This document shows positions 18,510-27,162 of a DNA stretch of 64,000 bases, in pieces. The notes under the pieces were generated by a model. That model ran no database searches, had not been told where the DNA came from, and saw only the letters and a list, made by a program, of their open reading frames with translations. A program made the position numbers and the translations under genes. Where the stretch lies: NCBI RefSeq assembly GCF_030406045.1, contig NZ_CP128988.1, positions 1,461,438 to 1,525,437 of the forward strand. Reading direction: 5' to 3'. Positions within the stretch are counted from its first letter, which is position 1, and every line of letters begins with the position of its first letter. Source of the stretch: Thiohalobacter sp. IOR34. Lineage in GTDB: Bacteria; Pseudomonadota; Gammaproteobacteria; Thiohalobacterales; Thiohalobacteraceae.

Positions 18510-18515
18510 GCGCGC

Positions 18516-19481
18516 ATGAAATCCAGCGAGCCGCAGGGCGGCAGCCGCGTCCGGCAGGTCACCATCGAAGCGGAACAGGCTGGCCAGCGGATCGACAATT
18601 TCCTCATGCGACACCTGAAGGGCGTGCCGCGCAGCCTGGTCTACCGGCTGCTGCGCAAGGGTCAGGTGCGAGTCAACCGCGGCCGCATCAAGCCGGAATA
18701 CCGGCTACAGACCGGCGACCTGGTGCGCATCCCGCCGGTGCAGAGCCGCGAACCCGGCACGCCGCCTGGACCCGGCGCGGGGCAACGCCTGGCCGGGCGC
18801 ATCCTCTACGAGGACGAGCGGCTGCTGGTGCTCGACAAGCCCTCGGGCACGGCGGTGCACGGCGGCAGCGGGCTCAGCTTCGGGGTCATCGAGGCGCTGC
18901 GGGCCAGCCGCCCGGAGGCGCGTTTCCTGGAACTGGTGCACCGCCTCGATCGCGAGACCTCGGGCTGTCTGCTGATCGCCAAGCGGCGCAGCGAGCTGCG
19001 CATGCTGCATGAACTCCTGCGTAGCGGCGCGGTCGAAAAGCGCTATCTGGCGCTGCTCAAGGGACATTGGGAAGGTGGTCCACGGACGGTGGACGTCCCC
19101 CTGCGCAAGAGCCAGTTGCGTGGTGGCGAACGCATGGTACGGGTGTCGGCAGACGGCAAGGCGGCGCGCAGCCGCTTCAGCCCGCTGACCCGGTACCGGG
19201 AGGCGACCCTGGTCGAGGTCCTGCTGGATACCGGCCGGACCCACCAGATCCGGGTCCACGCCGCCCATCTCGGCCAGCCACTGGCCGGGGACGAGAAATA
19301 CGGCGACGCGGTCTTCAACCGCAGGATGCGTGAACTGGGCCTGCGGCGGTTGTTTCTGCACGCCCACAGCCTGGCCTTCACCCGTCCGGAGAGCGGTGAA
19401 GAGATTCATGTTTCTGCGCCGCTGGACGATGACCTGCGTGCCCTGCTGCAACGCCTCGAGGCGGAGCAGGACCATGGTTAG
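18516..19481 (+). CDS. rluC: 23S rRNA pseudouridine synthase RluC
   Basis: 321 residues: an N-terminal S4 RNA-binding domain (QRIDNFLMRHLKGVPRSL, GQVRVNRGRIKP) and an RluA-type catalytic domain with HRLDRETSG, catalytic Asp145. In Escherichia coli RluC makes pseudouridines 955, 2504 and 2580 of 23S rRNA, and its gene is likewise divergent from rne. The frame extends upstream to 18204, but conservation starts at 18516 (MKSSEPQGG). No ribosome site precedes the ATG, in keeping with the -10 element so close. Confidence 0.93.
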   Translation: MKSSEPQGGSRVRQVTIEAEQAGQRIDNFLMRHLKGVPRSLVYRLLRKGQVRVNRGRIKPEYRLQTGDLVRIPPVQSREPGTPPGPGAGQRLAGRILYEDERLLVLDKPSGTAVHGGSGLSFGVIEALRASRPEARFLELVHRLDRETSGCLLIAKRRSELRMLHELLRSGAVEKRYLALLKGHWEGGPRTVDVPLRKSQLRGGERMVRVSADGKAARSRFSPLTRYREATLVEVLLDTGRTHQIRVHAAHLGQPLAGDEKYGDAVFNRRMRELGLRRLFLHAHSLAFTRPESGEEIHVSAPLDDDLRALLQRLEAEQDHG

Positions 19482-19520
19482 GGATCGACCCGGACAGGCC
19501 AAGGAGAAGTGAGAACTGCC

Positions 19521-20219
19521 ATGTACGACCTGAAACTGCTGGTCTTCGACTGGGACGGCACGCTGATGGATTCGGAGGCGCAGATCGTCGGCTGCATGCA
19601 GGCCGCCATCTGCGATCTCGACCTGGAACCGCGCAGCCCGGAGCAGATCAAGGACATCATCGGCCTGGGGCTGCGCGAGGCGGTCGAGCGTCTCTATCCC
19701 GGCCAGCCTGCCGATTTCGCGACGCGCATGGCGGCCCGGTACCGCGAGCACTGGCTGGCGCGCCCCGAGGAAGCGGCCCTCTTTCCGGGCGTGGAGGAGA
19801 CCCTGCGCCTGCTGCGTGAGGAGGGCTTCCAGCTGGCCGTGGCCACCGGCAAGGGCCGTCAGGGTCTGGACAAGGTGCTGGCGGCGACCGGCCTCGACGC
19901 GCTCTTTCATGCCACCCGCTGTTCGGACGAGACCCGCTCCAAGCCCCATCCGCAGATGCTCCGGGAACTGATGCAGGTCTGTGGCGCCCGTCCCGGGCAG
20001 ACGCTGATGATCGGTGACACCGAGTACGACATGGCCATGGCGCGCAACGCCGGCGCCCATCCGCTGGCGGTCTCCTACGGCGTGCATGACTGGCAACGCC
20101 TGCAGCAACATCGCCCCCTGGCCTGCATCGACCAGATCACCGACCTGAACGACTGGCTGGCGGAACAGCGCTGTGACTACCAGCAGGGCGAGGCCCCGAT
20201 CGTCTCGGAGGCCGGTTGA
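19521..20219 (+). CDS. HAD-family hydrolase, phosphoglycolate phosphatase-like
   Basis: 232 residues. HAD motif I is FDWDGTLMDS (nucleophile Asp10, acid/base Asp12), motif II VATGK, motif III lysine in TRSKPHPQML, and motif IV IGDTEYDMAMARNAG. The helical cap between motifs I and II (about 18-85) is of the Gph/PGMB type. The substrate is unknown. It lies between rluC and sppA, an arrangement found in many gammaproteobacteria. GAGAAG precedes the start. Confidence 0.88.
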   Translation: MYDLKLLVFDWDGTLMDSEAQIVGCMQAAICDLDLEPRSPEQIKDIIGLGLREAVERLYPGQPADFATRMAARYREHWLARPEEAALFPGVEETLRLLREEGFQLAVATGKGRQGLDKVLAATGLDALFHATRCSDETRSKPHPQMLRELMQVCGARPGQTLMIGDTEYDMAMARNAGAHPLAVSYGVHDWQRLQQHRPLACIDQITDLNDWLAEQRCDYQQGEAPIVSEAG

Positions 20220-20244
20220 CGCGAACCCCGACAGGAACACGACC

Positions 20245-21231
20245 ATGAGTGACGCTGACTGGACCGAAGAAAAATCCTCCACCGGGGCAGAAGCCGCACG
20301 CAAGCCCGGCTGGGAACGGGAACTGGTGCAGGATCTGGCCTTCGCCGCACTCAAGGAACAGCGCCGCGCACGCCGCTGGGGCATCTTCTTCAAGCTGCTG
20401 CTGGCCGGCTATCTGCTCGCCATCCTGCTGCTGGCCCGCTTTGATCTCCAGGAGGAGATCGTGCACGGCAAGCACACCGCGCTGGTCGAACTCGACGGTA
20501 TCATCGCCGCCGGCAGCGAGGCCAACGCCGACGACATCAACGCCGCCCTGCGTGACGCCTTCGAGGCGAAGCGCTCGCAGGCAGTCATCCTGCGCATCAA
20601 CAGCCCGGGCGGCAGCCCGGTACAGGCGGACCAGATCTACCACGAGATCCGCCGCCTGCGCGAGCAATATCCAGACAAGCCGCTGTATGCGGTGGTCAGC
20701 GACGTCTGTGCCTCCGGCGGTTACTACGTCGCCGCGGCGGCCGACCGGATCTTCGTCAACAAGAGCAGCATCATCGGCTCCATCGGCGTGCGCATGGACG
20801 GTTTCGGATTCGTCGAGGCGATCGACAGGCTCGGCATCGAGCGCCGCCTGCTCACCGCCGGAGAACACAAGGGTCTCCTCGACCCCTTCCTGCCCGCCCG
20901 CGAGGACGAGGTGGAATTCATCAAGGGCCTGCTCCAGGAGATCCACCAGCAGTTCATCGCGGCGGTGAAGGAAGGCCGCGGTGAGCGGCTGAAGGATGAC
21001 CCGCGCTTGTTCAGCGGCCTGATGTGGACCGGCAGCCAGGGCATCGAGCTGGGCCTGGCCGACGGCTTCGGCAGCGCTGGCTACGTGGCCCGCGAGGTGG
21101 TCGGCGCCGAGGACCTGCTCGACTACACCCGGCGGCCCGATTTCCTCAAACGTCTCAGCGAGCGGATCGGCGTGGCCATGGGACGCGCCCTGGTCAGCCT
21201 GCTCGGTACGGAGTCACTGCAGCTGCGCTGA
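20245..21231 (+). CDS. sppA: Signal peptide peptidase SppA-type S49 protease
   Basis: Membrane-anchored serine protease that degrades cleaved signal peptides. 328 residues, the short single-domain type. One N-terminal membrane helix is at about 46-64. The oxyanion loop is INSPGGSP, nucleophile Ser157 lies in VCASGGYY and general base Lys209 in AGEHKG. ATG at 20245 is preceded by ACAGGAA; a longer frame overlaps the previous gene by 47 bases and is not favoured. Confidence 0.92.
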   Translation: MSDADWTEEKSSTGAEAARKPGWERELVQDLAFAALKEQRRARRWGIFFKLLLAGYLLAILLLARFDLQEEIVHGKHTALVELDGIIAAGSEANADDINAALRDAFEAKRSQAVILRINSPGGSPVQADQIYHEIRRLREQYPDKPLYAVVSDVCASGGYYVAAAADRIFVNKSSIIGSIGVRMDGFGFVEAIDRLGIERRLLTAGEHKGLLDPFLPAREDEVEFIKGLLQEIHQQFIAAVKEGRGERLKDDPRLFSGLMWTGSQGIELGLADGFGSAGYVAREVVGAEDLLDYTRRPDFLKRLSERIGVAMGRALVSLLGTESLQLR

Positions 21232-21304
21232 GGACCGGGAGGCCTGAGACAAGAGCGTCCTCCAGACCACGATCGGGGACAAACCCTGTCTTGTCATCCC
21301 GCTC

Positions 21305-21889
21305 TCAGGGCAGGGGTACCCCTTCGGCCAGCAGCATGTCGGTGAGGCGGATCAGCGGCAAGCCGATCAGGGCCGTGGGGTCCTCACCCTCCAGGGCGCG
21401 AAACAGGGTGATGCCCAAGCCCTCGGACTTGAAACTGCCGGCGCAGTTGTAGGGCTGTTCCTTCTCCAGATAGCGCTCGATCTGCTCGGCACTCAGTTCC
21501 CGGAAATGCACGCGGAAGGGCACCACATCGGCCTGGACGCGCTCGCTGACGGCGTTGTACAGGCACAGCCCAGTGTGAAAGGTCACGCTGTTGCCGGCCA
21601 GCCGGCCGAGCTGTTCGTGGGCACGGGCATGGCTGCCCGGCTTGCCCAGGATCTCCCCCTCCAGCACCGCCACCTGATCGGAACCGATCACCAGCCCCTC
21701 GGGGAAATGGACAGCGCCGGCGCGGGCCTTGGCCTCGGCCAGCCGACGCACCAGATCGGGCGCCGCCTCACCCGGCTGCGCCGCCTCGTCCACCTCCGGG
21801 GCACAGACATCGAAGGGCAGGGCGAGGCGCGCCAGCAGCTCGCGGCGAAAGGGCGATGTGGAGGCAAGGATCAGGGGCAGGGGTGGCAT
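21305..21889 (-). CDS. yceF: Maf-family nucleotide pyrophosphatase, YceF (m7GTP) type
   Basis: House-cleaning pyrophosphatase. 194 residues with ASTSPFRRELL, IGSDQVAVLEGEILGKPG and YNCAGSFKSEGLGI, the YceF-type signature that in Escherichia coli goes with hydrolysis of 7-methyl-GTP. In enterobacteria yceF lies back to back with yceD-rpmF; here two large carboxylase genes separate them. It follows pycB/oadA by 6 bases on the minus strand and so is probably the last gene of that operon. Confidence 0.92.
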   Translation of the reverse strand: MPPLPLILASTSPFRRELLARLALPFDVCAPEVDEAAQPGEAAPDLVRRLAEAKARAGAVHFPEGLVIGSDQVAVLEGEILGKPGSHARAHEQLGRLAGNSVTFHTGLCLYNAVSERVQADVVPFRVHFRELSAEQIERYLEKEQPYNCAGSFKSEGLGITLFRALEGEDPTALIGLPLIRLTDMLLAEGVPLP

Positions 21890-21895
21890 ACGGCT

Positions 21896-23719
21896 TCAGT
21901 CTCCTTCGATTTCCACCAGGGTCTCGTCGGGATTGACGCTGTCGCCCTTGGCGACATGGATGGCCTTCACGATGCCGCTGATCGGCGCCTGGATCTCGGT
22001 CTCCATCTTCATCGCCTCGGCGACCAGCAGCGGATCTCCGGCCTTGACCCGTGAACCGACCTCGACCAGGACATCGACGATGGTGCCGGGCATGGAGGTG
22101 GTGACATCGCCCGGTCCGCTGGCCCGGGGGCGGCGGCTGCCCTTGGGCTGGGCAGTGACCGCACCGCCCTCCGCTGCGGGCTCGATCTCTTCCAGGGATT
22201 CCACCAGCACCTCTTCCGGGACCCCGTCCACGGTCAGGTAGAAGGGGCGTTTGTCCTCGTGACCGTGACCGGCACCGGTCAGACGCACGTGGTAGGTCTC
22301 GCCGTGCAGGGTGACGTTGAACTCGGTTGGCCGCCCCTGGGCTTCACCCCTGGCGCGAGGCGGCTCCAGCGGCTCGGGTCGCAGGCTGCCTGCGGCACGC
22401 TGTTCCAGGAACTCCCGGCCCACCTCGGGGAACATGGCATAGGTCAGCACGTCCTCCTCGTTCCTCGCCAGCTCGCCGATCTCCTCGCGCAGGCGGTGCA
22501 TCTCCGGCGACAGCAGATCGGCGGGACGCGTCTCGATGACGTCCTCGTTGCCGATCGCCAGCTGACGGACCATGGGGTTGACCGGCCCCGGCGCCCGCCC
22601 GTAGCGGCCCTGCAGATAGAGCTTCACTTCGTTGGTGATCGCCTTGTAACGCTCGCCGGTGAGCACGTTCATCACCGCCTGGGTGCCGACGATCTGCGAG
22701 GTGGGGGTGACCAGCGGCGGGTAGCCGAGATCCTCACGCACCCGCGGGATCTCCGCCAGCACCTCGTCGATGCGTCCCAGCTCCCCCTGTTCGCGGAGCT
22801 GGTTGTAGAGATTGGAGATCATGCCGCCCGGCACCTGATAGATCTGCACCCGGGTGTCGAGGCCGGTGCCCTCGCTCTCGAACTGGTGATACTTCCTGCG
22901 TACCTCGCGGAAATAGAAGCCGATCTCCTGCAGCAGCTCCAGGTCCAGGCCGGTGTCGTAGTCGCTGTCGGCAAGGGCTGCGACCATGCTCTCCGTCGGC
23001 GGATGGCTGGCCCCGCCGGCGAAGGCGGAGATGGCGGTATCGATGTGCAGGCAGCCGTTCTCGATGGCCTTCAACTGGCACATCTCGGCGACGCCGGCGG
23101 TGGCATGCATGTGCAGATGGACCGGCACCTGCACCGCGTCGCAGAGGGCGCGGATCAGCTCGGCGGCACGGAACGGCGTCAGCAGGCCGGCCATGTCCTT
23201 GACGGCAATGCTGTCACAGCCCATCGCCTCCAGGCGGCGGGCCATGGCGGTGAACTGCTCGATGCCGTGCACCGGACTGACGGTGTAGCAGAGGGTGCCC
23301 TGGGCATGCTTGCCGCTGGCCTTGACCGCGCGGATCGAGCTTGCCATGTTGCGCTCGTCGTTGAGCGCGTCGAAGATGCGGAACACGTCGATACCAGCGG
23401 CCGCGGCGCGTGCCACGAAGGCCTCGACCACATCGTCGGAATAGTGCCGGTAACCGAGCAGGTTCTGACCGCGCAGCAACATCTGCAGGCGGCTGTTGGG
23501 CAATGCCTCGCGCAGCCGGTGCAGACGTTCCCAGGGATCCTCCCTGAGGAAACGCAGACAGGCATCGAAGGTGGCGCCGCCCCAGACCTCCAGCGACCAG
23601 AAGCCGGCCCGTTCCAGCTTGTCGCAGATCGGCAGCATGTCCTCGGTACGCATGCGGGTGGCGATCAGTGACTGGTGGCCATCGCGTAGCACCACCTCGG
23701 TTATCTTTACCTGTGCCAT
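21896..23719 (-). CDS. pycB: Pyruvate carboxylase subunit B / oxaloacetate decarboxylase alpha-type subunit
   Basis: 607 residues: a TIM-barrel carboxyltransferase domain (LRDGHQSLIATR near 12-23, the metal-site HLHMHAT around 200), a conserved PYC/OADA domain, a Pro/Ala-rich linker, and a C-terminal biotinyl domain with EAMKMET, biotin site Lys571. Paired with a biotin-carboxylase subunit and with no membrane beta/gamma decarboxylase subunits nearby. It therefore most likely makes oxaloacetate from pyruvate (anaplerosis) rather than pumping sodium. Gene annotated as oadA in many genomes. Confidence 0.88.
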   Translation of the reverse strand: MAQVKITEVVLRDGHQSLIATRMRTEDMLPICDKLERAGFWSLEVWGGATFDACLRFLREDPWERLHRLREALPNSRLQMLLRGQNLLGYRHYSDDVVEAFVARAAAAGIDVFRIFDALNDERNMASSIRAVKASGKHAQGTLCYTVSPVHGIEQFTAMARRLEAMGCDSIAVKDMAGLLTPFRAAELIRALCDAVQVPVHLHMHATAGVAEMCQLKAIENGCLHIDTAISAFAGGASHPPTESMVAALADSDYDTGLDLELLQEIGFYFREVRRKYHQFESEGTGLDTRVQIYQVPGGMISNLYNQLREQGELGRIDEVLAEIPRVREDLGYPPLVTPTSQIVGTQAVMNVLTGERYKAITNEVKLYLQGRYGRAPGPVNPMVRQLAIGNEDVIETRPADLLSPEMHRLREEIGELARNEEDVLTYAMFPEVGREFLEQRAAGSLRPEPLEPPRARGEAQGRPTEFNVTLHGETYHVRLTGAGHGHEDKRPFYLTVDGVPEEVLVESLEEIEPAAEGGAVTAQPKGSRRPRASGPGDVTTSMPGTIVDVLVEVGSRVKAGDPLLVAEAMKMETEIQAPISGIVKAIHVAKGDSVNPDETLVEIEGD

Positions 23720-23734
23720 AGTCGGGTCTCTGTG

Positions 23735-25153
23735 TCAGAAGCCGCTGTAGGCCGCGATGGCGGCCGAGATCACCGCCGCCATCTCCCGGGTCGGGCGGCT
23801 GATGCTGTAGTTGACCAGCTCCGGGTGCGCCTCGACGAAGCCGGTGTCGAAGCGCCCGGCGCGAAAGTCCGGGGTGTCGAGGATCTGCAGGTAGTAGGGG
23901 ATGGTGGTCTTGACCCCGTACACCCCCATGTCGTTCAGCGCCCGCCGTGCCCGGTTCAGCACCCCCTCCCAGTCCAGCGCCCAGACCGTGAGCTTGGCGC
24001 ACATGGAGTCGTAGTAGGGGGGGATGTCGTAGCCACTGTAGATGGCGGCATCGGTGCGCACCCCGGGACCGCCCGGTGCGAAGTAGCGAGTGATGCGGCC
24101 GAAGCTGGGCAGGAAGTCGTTCTGCGGATCCTCGGCATTGATGCGGAACTCCATGGCGTAGCCGCGGCGCTGCACCTCTTCCTGCCGGTAGCGCAGCGGC
24201 AGGCCGGCCGCGATGCGGATCTGCTCCTGCACGATGTCGATTCCGGTGATCACCTCGGTCACCGTGTGCTCGACCTGCAGCCGGGTGTTCATCTCCATGA
24301 AGTAGAAATTGTCCTGCTCGTCCATCAGGAACTCGACCGTGCCGGCATTCTGGTAGCCGACGGCCCGGGCGGCCCTGACGGCATGGTCGCCGATGAGCCG
24401 CCGCTGTTCGTCGCTGAGCTGGGGAGAGGGGGCGATCTCGATCAGTTTCTGGTGGCGGCGCTGGATGGAGCAGTCGCGCTCGAACAGATGAATCACGTTG
24501 CCGTGGCCGTCGGCGAGGATCTGTGCCTCGATGTGCCGCGGGTTGTCGACGCATTTTTCCAGGAACAGGTCGGCGCTGCCGAAGGCCTTGGTCGCCTCGG
24601 AGATCACCCGCTCGTAGTTGCGACGCAGATCGGCCACATCGTTGCAGCGGCGGATGCCGCGCCCGCCGCCGCCGGCGGTGGCCTTGAGCATCACCGGATA
24701 GCCGATCTCCCCGGCCAGGGCCAGGGCCTCGTCGAGACCGGACAGGTTGCCCTCGCTGCCCGGCACCACCGGCACGCCGGCTGCCTGCATGGCGCGGCGT
24801 GCCTCGATCTTGTCACCCATGCTGCGGATCACCGCCGCGTCGGGGCCGATGAAGCGGATGTTGCGTCGGGCGCAGATCTCGGCCAGCGCCGGATTCTCTG
24901 AAAGGAAACCGTAGCCGGGGTGCAGGGCATCGCAGCCGGTGGCGCTGGCCAGATTGACGATGCGGTGGGCATTGAGGTAGCCAGCCACCGAATCCGGGCC
25001 GATGTTGTAGGCCTCGTCGGCCTTCTTCACATGCAGGGCGTGGCGGTCGGCGTCGGTAAAGATGGCCACGGCGCGGATCCCCATCTCGTGGCAGGCGCGC
25101 ACGATGCGCACCGCGATCTCGCCCCGGTTGGCAATTAGGATCTTTTTTATCAA
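23735..25153 (-). CDS. pycA: Biotin carboxylase subunit (pyruvate carboxylase subunit A)
   Basis: 472 residues with the AccC-type layout: N-terminal ILIANRGEIAVRIVRAC, ATP-grasp domain with TAGGGGRGIR and EKCVDNPRHIEAQI, and FMEMNTRLQVEHTVTE. It carboxylates biotin on the partner subunit encoded 15 bases downstream. It could in principle serve acetyl-CoA carboxylase, but pairing with a PycB-type gene favours pyruvate carboxylase. The start codon is TTG; no nearby ATG gives a better N-terminus. Confidence 0.88.
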   Translation of the reverse strand: MIKKILIANRGEIAVRIVRACHEMGIRAVAIFTDADRHALHVKKADEAYNIGPDSVAGYLNAHRIVNLASATGCDALHPGYGFLSENPALAEICARRNIRFIGPDAAVIRSMGDKIEARRAMQAAGVPVVPGSEGNLSGLDEALALAGEIGYPVMLKATAGGGGRGIRRCNDVADLRRNYERVISEATKAFGSADLFLEKCVDNPRHIEAQILADGHGNVIHLFERDCSIQRRHQKLIEIAPSPQLSDEQRRLIGDHAVRAARAVGYQNAGTVEFLMDEQDNFYFMEMNTRLQVEHTVTEVITGIDIVQEQIRIAAGLPLRYRQEEVQRRGYAMEFRINAEDPQNDFLPSFGRITRYFAPGGPGVRTDAAIYSGYDIPPYYDSMCAKLTVWALDWEGVLNRARRALNDMGVYGVKTTIPYYLQILDTPDFRAGRFDTGFVEAHPELVNYSISRPTREMAAVISAAIAAYSGF

Positions 25154-25270
25154 GACATTAGTCCTGTTACTGGCGAATCGGCGGCCGACCCCGCAGGGAC
25201 TGAAGACTTCTACGGAAAACCCCTCGGCTTGTCAACAAATCCGGACCAGGAGAAACCCCCGCTTTTCTTT

Positions 25271-25299
25271 TTGACACAAGCGCTTGGGAGAGATATGAT
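25271..25299 (+). promoter_or_regulatory. Consensus sigma-70 promoter of the yceD-rpmF-plsX-fab operon
   Basis: TTGACA (25271-25276), a 17-base spacer and TATGAT (25294-25299): a perfect -35 and a one-mismatch -10 at ideal spacing. The predicted start of transcription, about 25305-25307, is only 2-4 bases before the yceD ATG at 25309, so the first gene would be nearly leaderless. The divergent pycA start is at 25153. Confidence 0.88.
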
Positions 25300-25308
25300 G
25301 CGCGGCTT

Positions 25309-25824
25309 ATGCAGCAACGGTTGCCGGAAAGGCTAGACCCGGTATCCCTGATCCGAAACCGCCGCCAGCTGGCGGGCCGCCTGTCGACGGCGCGCATGGC
25401 GCGCCTGACACCCCGGCTCGAAGAGCAGGACGTCGAACTCGAGGTCGAGCTCGACTTCGGCACCAGCGAGGCGGGCACCCGCTACATCGCGGGCAGGATC
25501 AGAGGTGAACTCCGGCTGCGTTGTGAACGCTGTCTGGAGCCCCTGCGTTTCCCGGTCGATCTCGATTTCCGCCTGGCGCTGATCGAAAGCGAGGCGCTGG
25601 CGGACAGGATACCGGAAGAGTTCGAGCCCCTGGTCTATGCGGGCGAGCCGCTCTCGCTCAGCGATCTGATCGAGGACGAGCTGCTGCTGGCACTGCCGAT
25701 GTTCGCCGTCCATGCGGACGAAGCGGGCTGCGGCGCGCGACAGGCGCAAAGCGAACCGGAACAGGTTGCAGGGCAGCGGGACAACCCGTTTGCGGTACTG
25801 GAAAAGTTGAAGCGAGATGAGTGA
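25309..25824 (+). CDS. yceD: YceD family protein (DUF177), 23S rRNA accumulation protein
   Basis: 171 residues with MQQRLPERLDPVSL at the start and the DUF177 cysteine motif RLRCERCLEPL, followed by FEPLVYAGEPLSLSDLIEDELLLALP. In bacteria and plastids the family is needed for normal 23S rRNA accumulation and is nearly always encoded just before rpmF. The gene starts immediately downstream of a strong promoter with almost no leader. rpmF follows after 16 bases. Confidence 0.9.
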   Translation: MQQRLPERLDPVSLIRNRRQLAGRLSTARMARLTPRLEEQDVELEVELDFGTSEAGTRYIAGRIRGELRLRCERCLEPLRFPVDLDFRLALIESEALADRIPEEFEPLVYAGEPLSLSDLIEDELLLALPMFAVHADEAGCGARQAQSEPEQVAGQRDNPFAVLEKLKRDE

Positions 25825-25840
25825 GCAGGAGTAGTCCGTC

Positions 25841-26020
25841 ATGGCAGTCCAACAGAATCGAAAGACCCCGTCCAAGCGCGGCATGCGCCGTTCGCACGAC
25901 AGCCTCAAGTCCCGGGCGCTGTCCATCGAACCGACCACCGGCGAGACGCATCTGCGTCACCACATCAGCCCCGACGGCTACTATCGCGGACGCAAGGTCA
26001 TCTCCCGCGACGAGGACTGA
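25841..26020 (+). CDS. rpmF: 50S ribosomal protein L32
   Basis: 59 residues, [20 protein letters not shown] at the start and [13 protein letters not shown] near the end, matching proteobacterial L32 in length and composition. A basic small protein; the zinc-type cysteines found in other L32 classes are absent. ACAGGAG-like GCAGGAGTAG precedes the ATG. Sits between yceD and plsX as in the classical operon, with a 110-base gap to plsX. Confidence 0.97.
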   Translation: MAVQQNRKTPSKRGMRRSHDSLKSRALSIEPTTGETHLRHHISPDGYYRGRKVISRDED

Positions 26021-26130
26021 GGTCCCAGGCGCAGCCTTCCTGCGGCGTGCGGCAGCCTACCCGGCACCGCACGCCGCAACCGTTTTATGGCCGGCTGCCT
26101 GCAGCCGCAGAGCCTTGTTGAGTCCCGTCG

Positions 26131-27162
26131 ATGAGTGACCCGATCATCATTTCACTCGATGCCATGGGCGGCGATGTCGGTCCCGACAGCGTCGTTCCCG
26201 CGGCACTGCGCATGCTCGACGCCCACGACGAGCTGGTGTTGATCCTGGTCGGCGACGAAGCAGCGCTGCACCAGCGGCTGGAGTCCCATCAACCCTACCT
26301 GCAGAACGGCCGGCTGCGCATCCAGCCCGCCACCCAGGTGGTGGAGATGGACGAACCGCCGTCGCACGCCCTGCGCTTCAAGAAGGACTCCTCGATGCGC
26401 ATCGCCATCAACCTGGTCAAGGAGGGCGAGGCCCAGGCCTGTGTCAGCGCCGGCAATACCGGGGCGTTGATGGCCACTGCCCGCTACGTCCTCAAGACCC
26501 TGCCCGGCATCGACCGCCCGGCGATCCTGACCGCCATTCCCTCGATCGACGGCCACACCCTGGTGCTGGACCTCGGCGCCAACATCGACTGCACGGCGGA
26601 ACAGTTGTTCCAGTTCGCGGTCATGGGCTCGGTGCTGGCCAATGCGGTGGACGGCATCGAACGGCCGCGGGTCGGCCTGCTCAACATCGGCGAGGAGGAG
26701 ATCAAGGGCAACGAGCAGGTCAAGGGCGCCCACCAGTTGCTCTCCGGCAGTTCCATCAACTACATCGGCTATGTCGAGGGCGACGACGTGTACACCGGGG
26801 GCGTGGACGTGGTGGTCTGCGACGGCTTCGTCGGCAACGTGGCCCTGAAGACCAGCGAGGGCGTGGCCAAGATGATTGCCCATTTCATGAAGGAGGAGTT
26901 CAACCGCAATCTCCTCACCCGGCTCGCCGGCCTCTGCGCCCTGCCGGTACTGCGCGCCTTCCGCCGCCGGGTCGACCCGCGGCGCTACAACGGCGCCAGC
27001 CTGCTCGGCCTGCGCGGCATCGCCATCAAGAGTCACGGCGGCGCCGACGCACTGGCCTTCGCCAATGCCATCGAAGTGGCCATGGAGGAGGTCCGGCTGC
27101 AGGTGCCTGGACGTATTGCCCGACAGTTGGAAACCCTGCTCTCAGAAAGGCAAGCAGTTTGA
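26131..27162 (+). CDS. plsX: Phosphate acyltransferase PlsX
   Basis: Makes acyl-phosphate from acyl-ACP for phospholipid synthesis at the membrane surface. 343 residues with [19 protein letters not shown] at the N-terminus, [28 protein letters not shown] and [17 protein letters not shown], all typical of PlsX. Its stop overlaps the TTG start of fabH by 4 bases. No ribosome site is obvious before the ATG. Confidence 0.96.
   Translation: MSDPIIISLDAMGGDVGPDSVVPAALRMLDAHDELVLILVGDEAALHQRLESHQPYLQNGRLRIQPATQVVEMDEPPSHALRFKKDSSMRIAINLVKEGEAQACVSAGNTGALMATARYVLKTLPGIDRPAILTAIPSIDGHTLVLDLGANIDCTAEQLFQFAVMGSVLANAVDGIERPRVGLLNIGEEEIKGNEQVKGAHQLLSGSSINYIGYVEGDDVYTGGVDVVVCDGFVGNVALKTSEGVAKMIAHFMKEEFNRNLLTRLAGLCALPVLRAFRRRVDPRRYNGASLLGLRGIAIKSHGGADALAFANAIEVAMEEVRLQVPGRIARQLETLLSERQAV

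Noticed and set aside
21253-21278. REP palindrome after sppA
   Set aside because: GCGTCCTCCAGACCACGATC resembles half a REP but lacks the GTAG head and pairing; only a decayed relic at best.
21896-25153. Complete sodium-pumping oxaloacetate decarboxylase
   Set aside because: No membrane beta or gamma subunit genes are near, and the alpha-type subunit is paired with a biotin carboxylase, which fits a pyruvate carboxylase.
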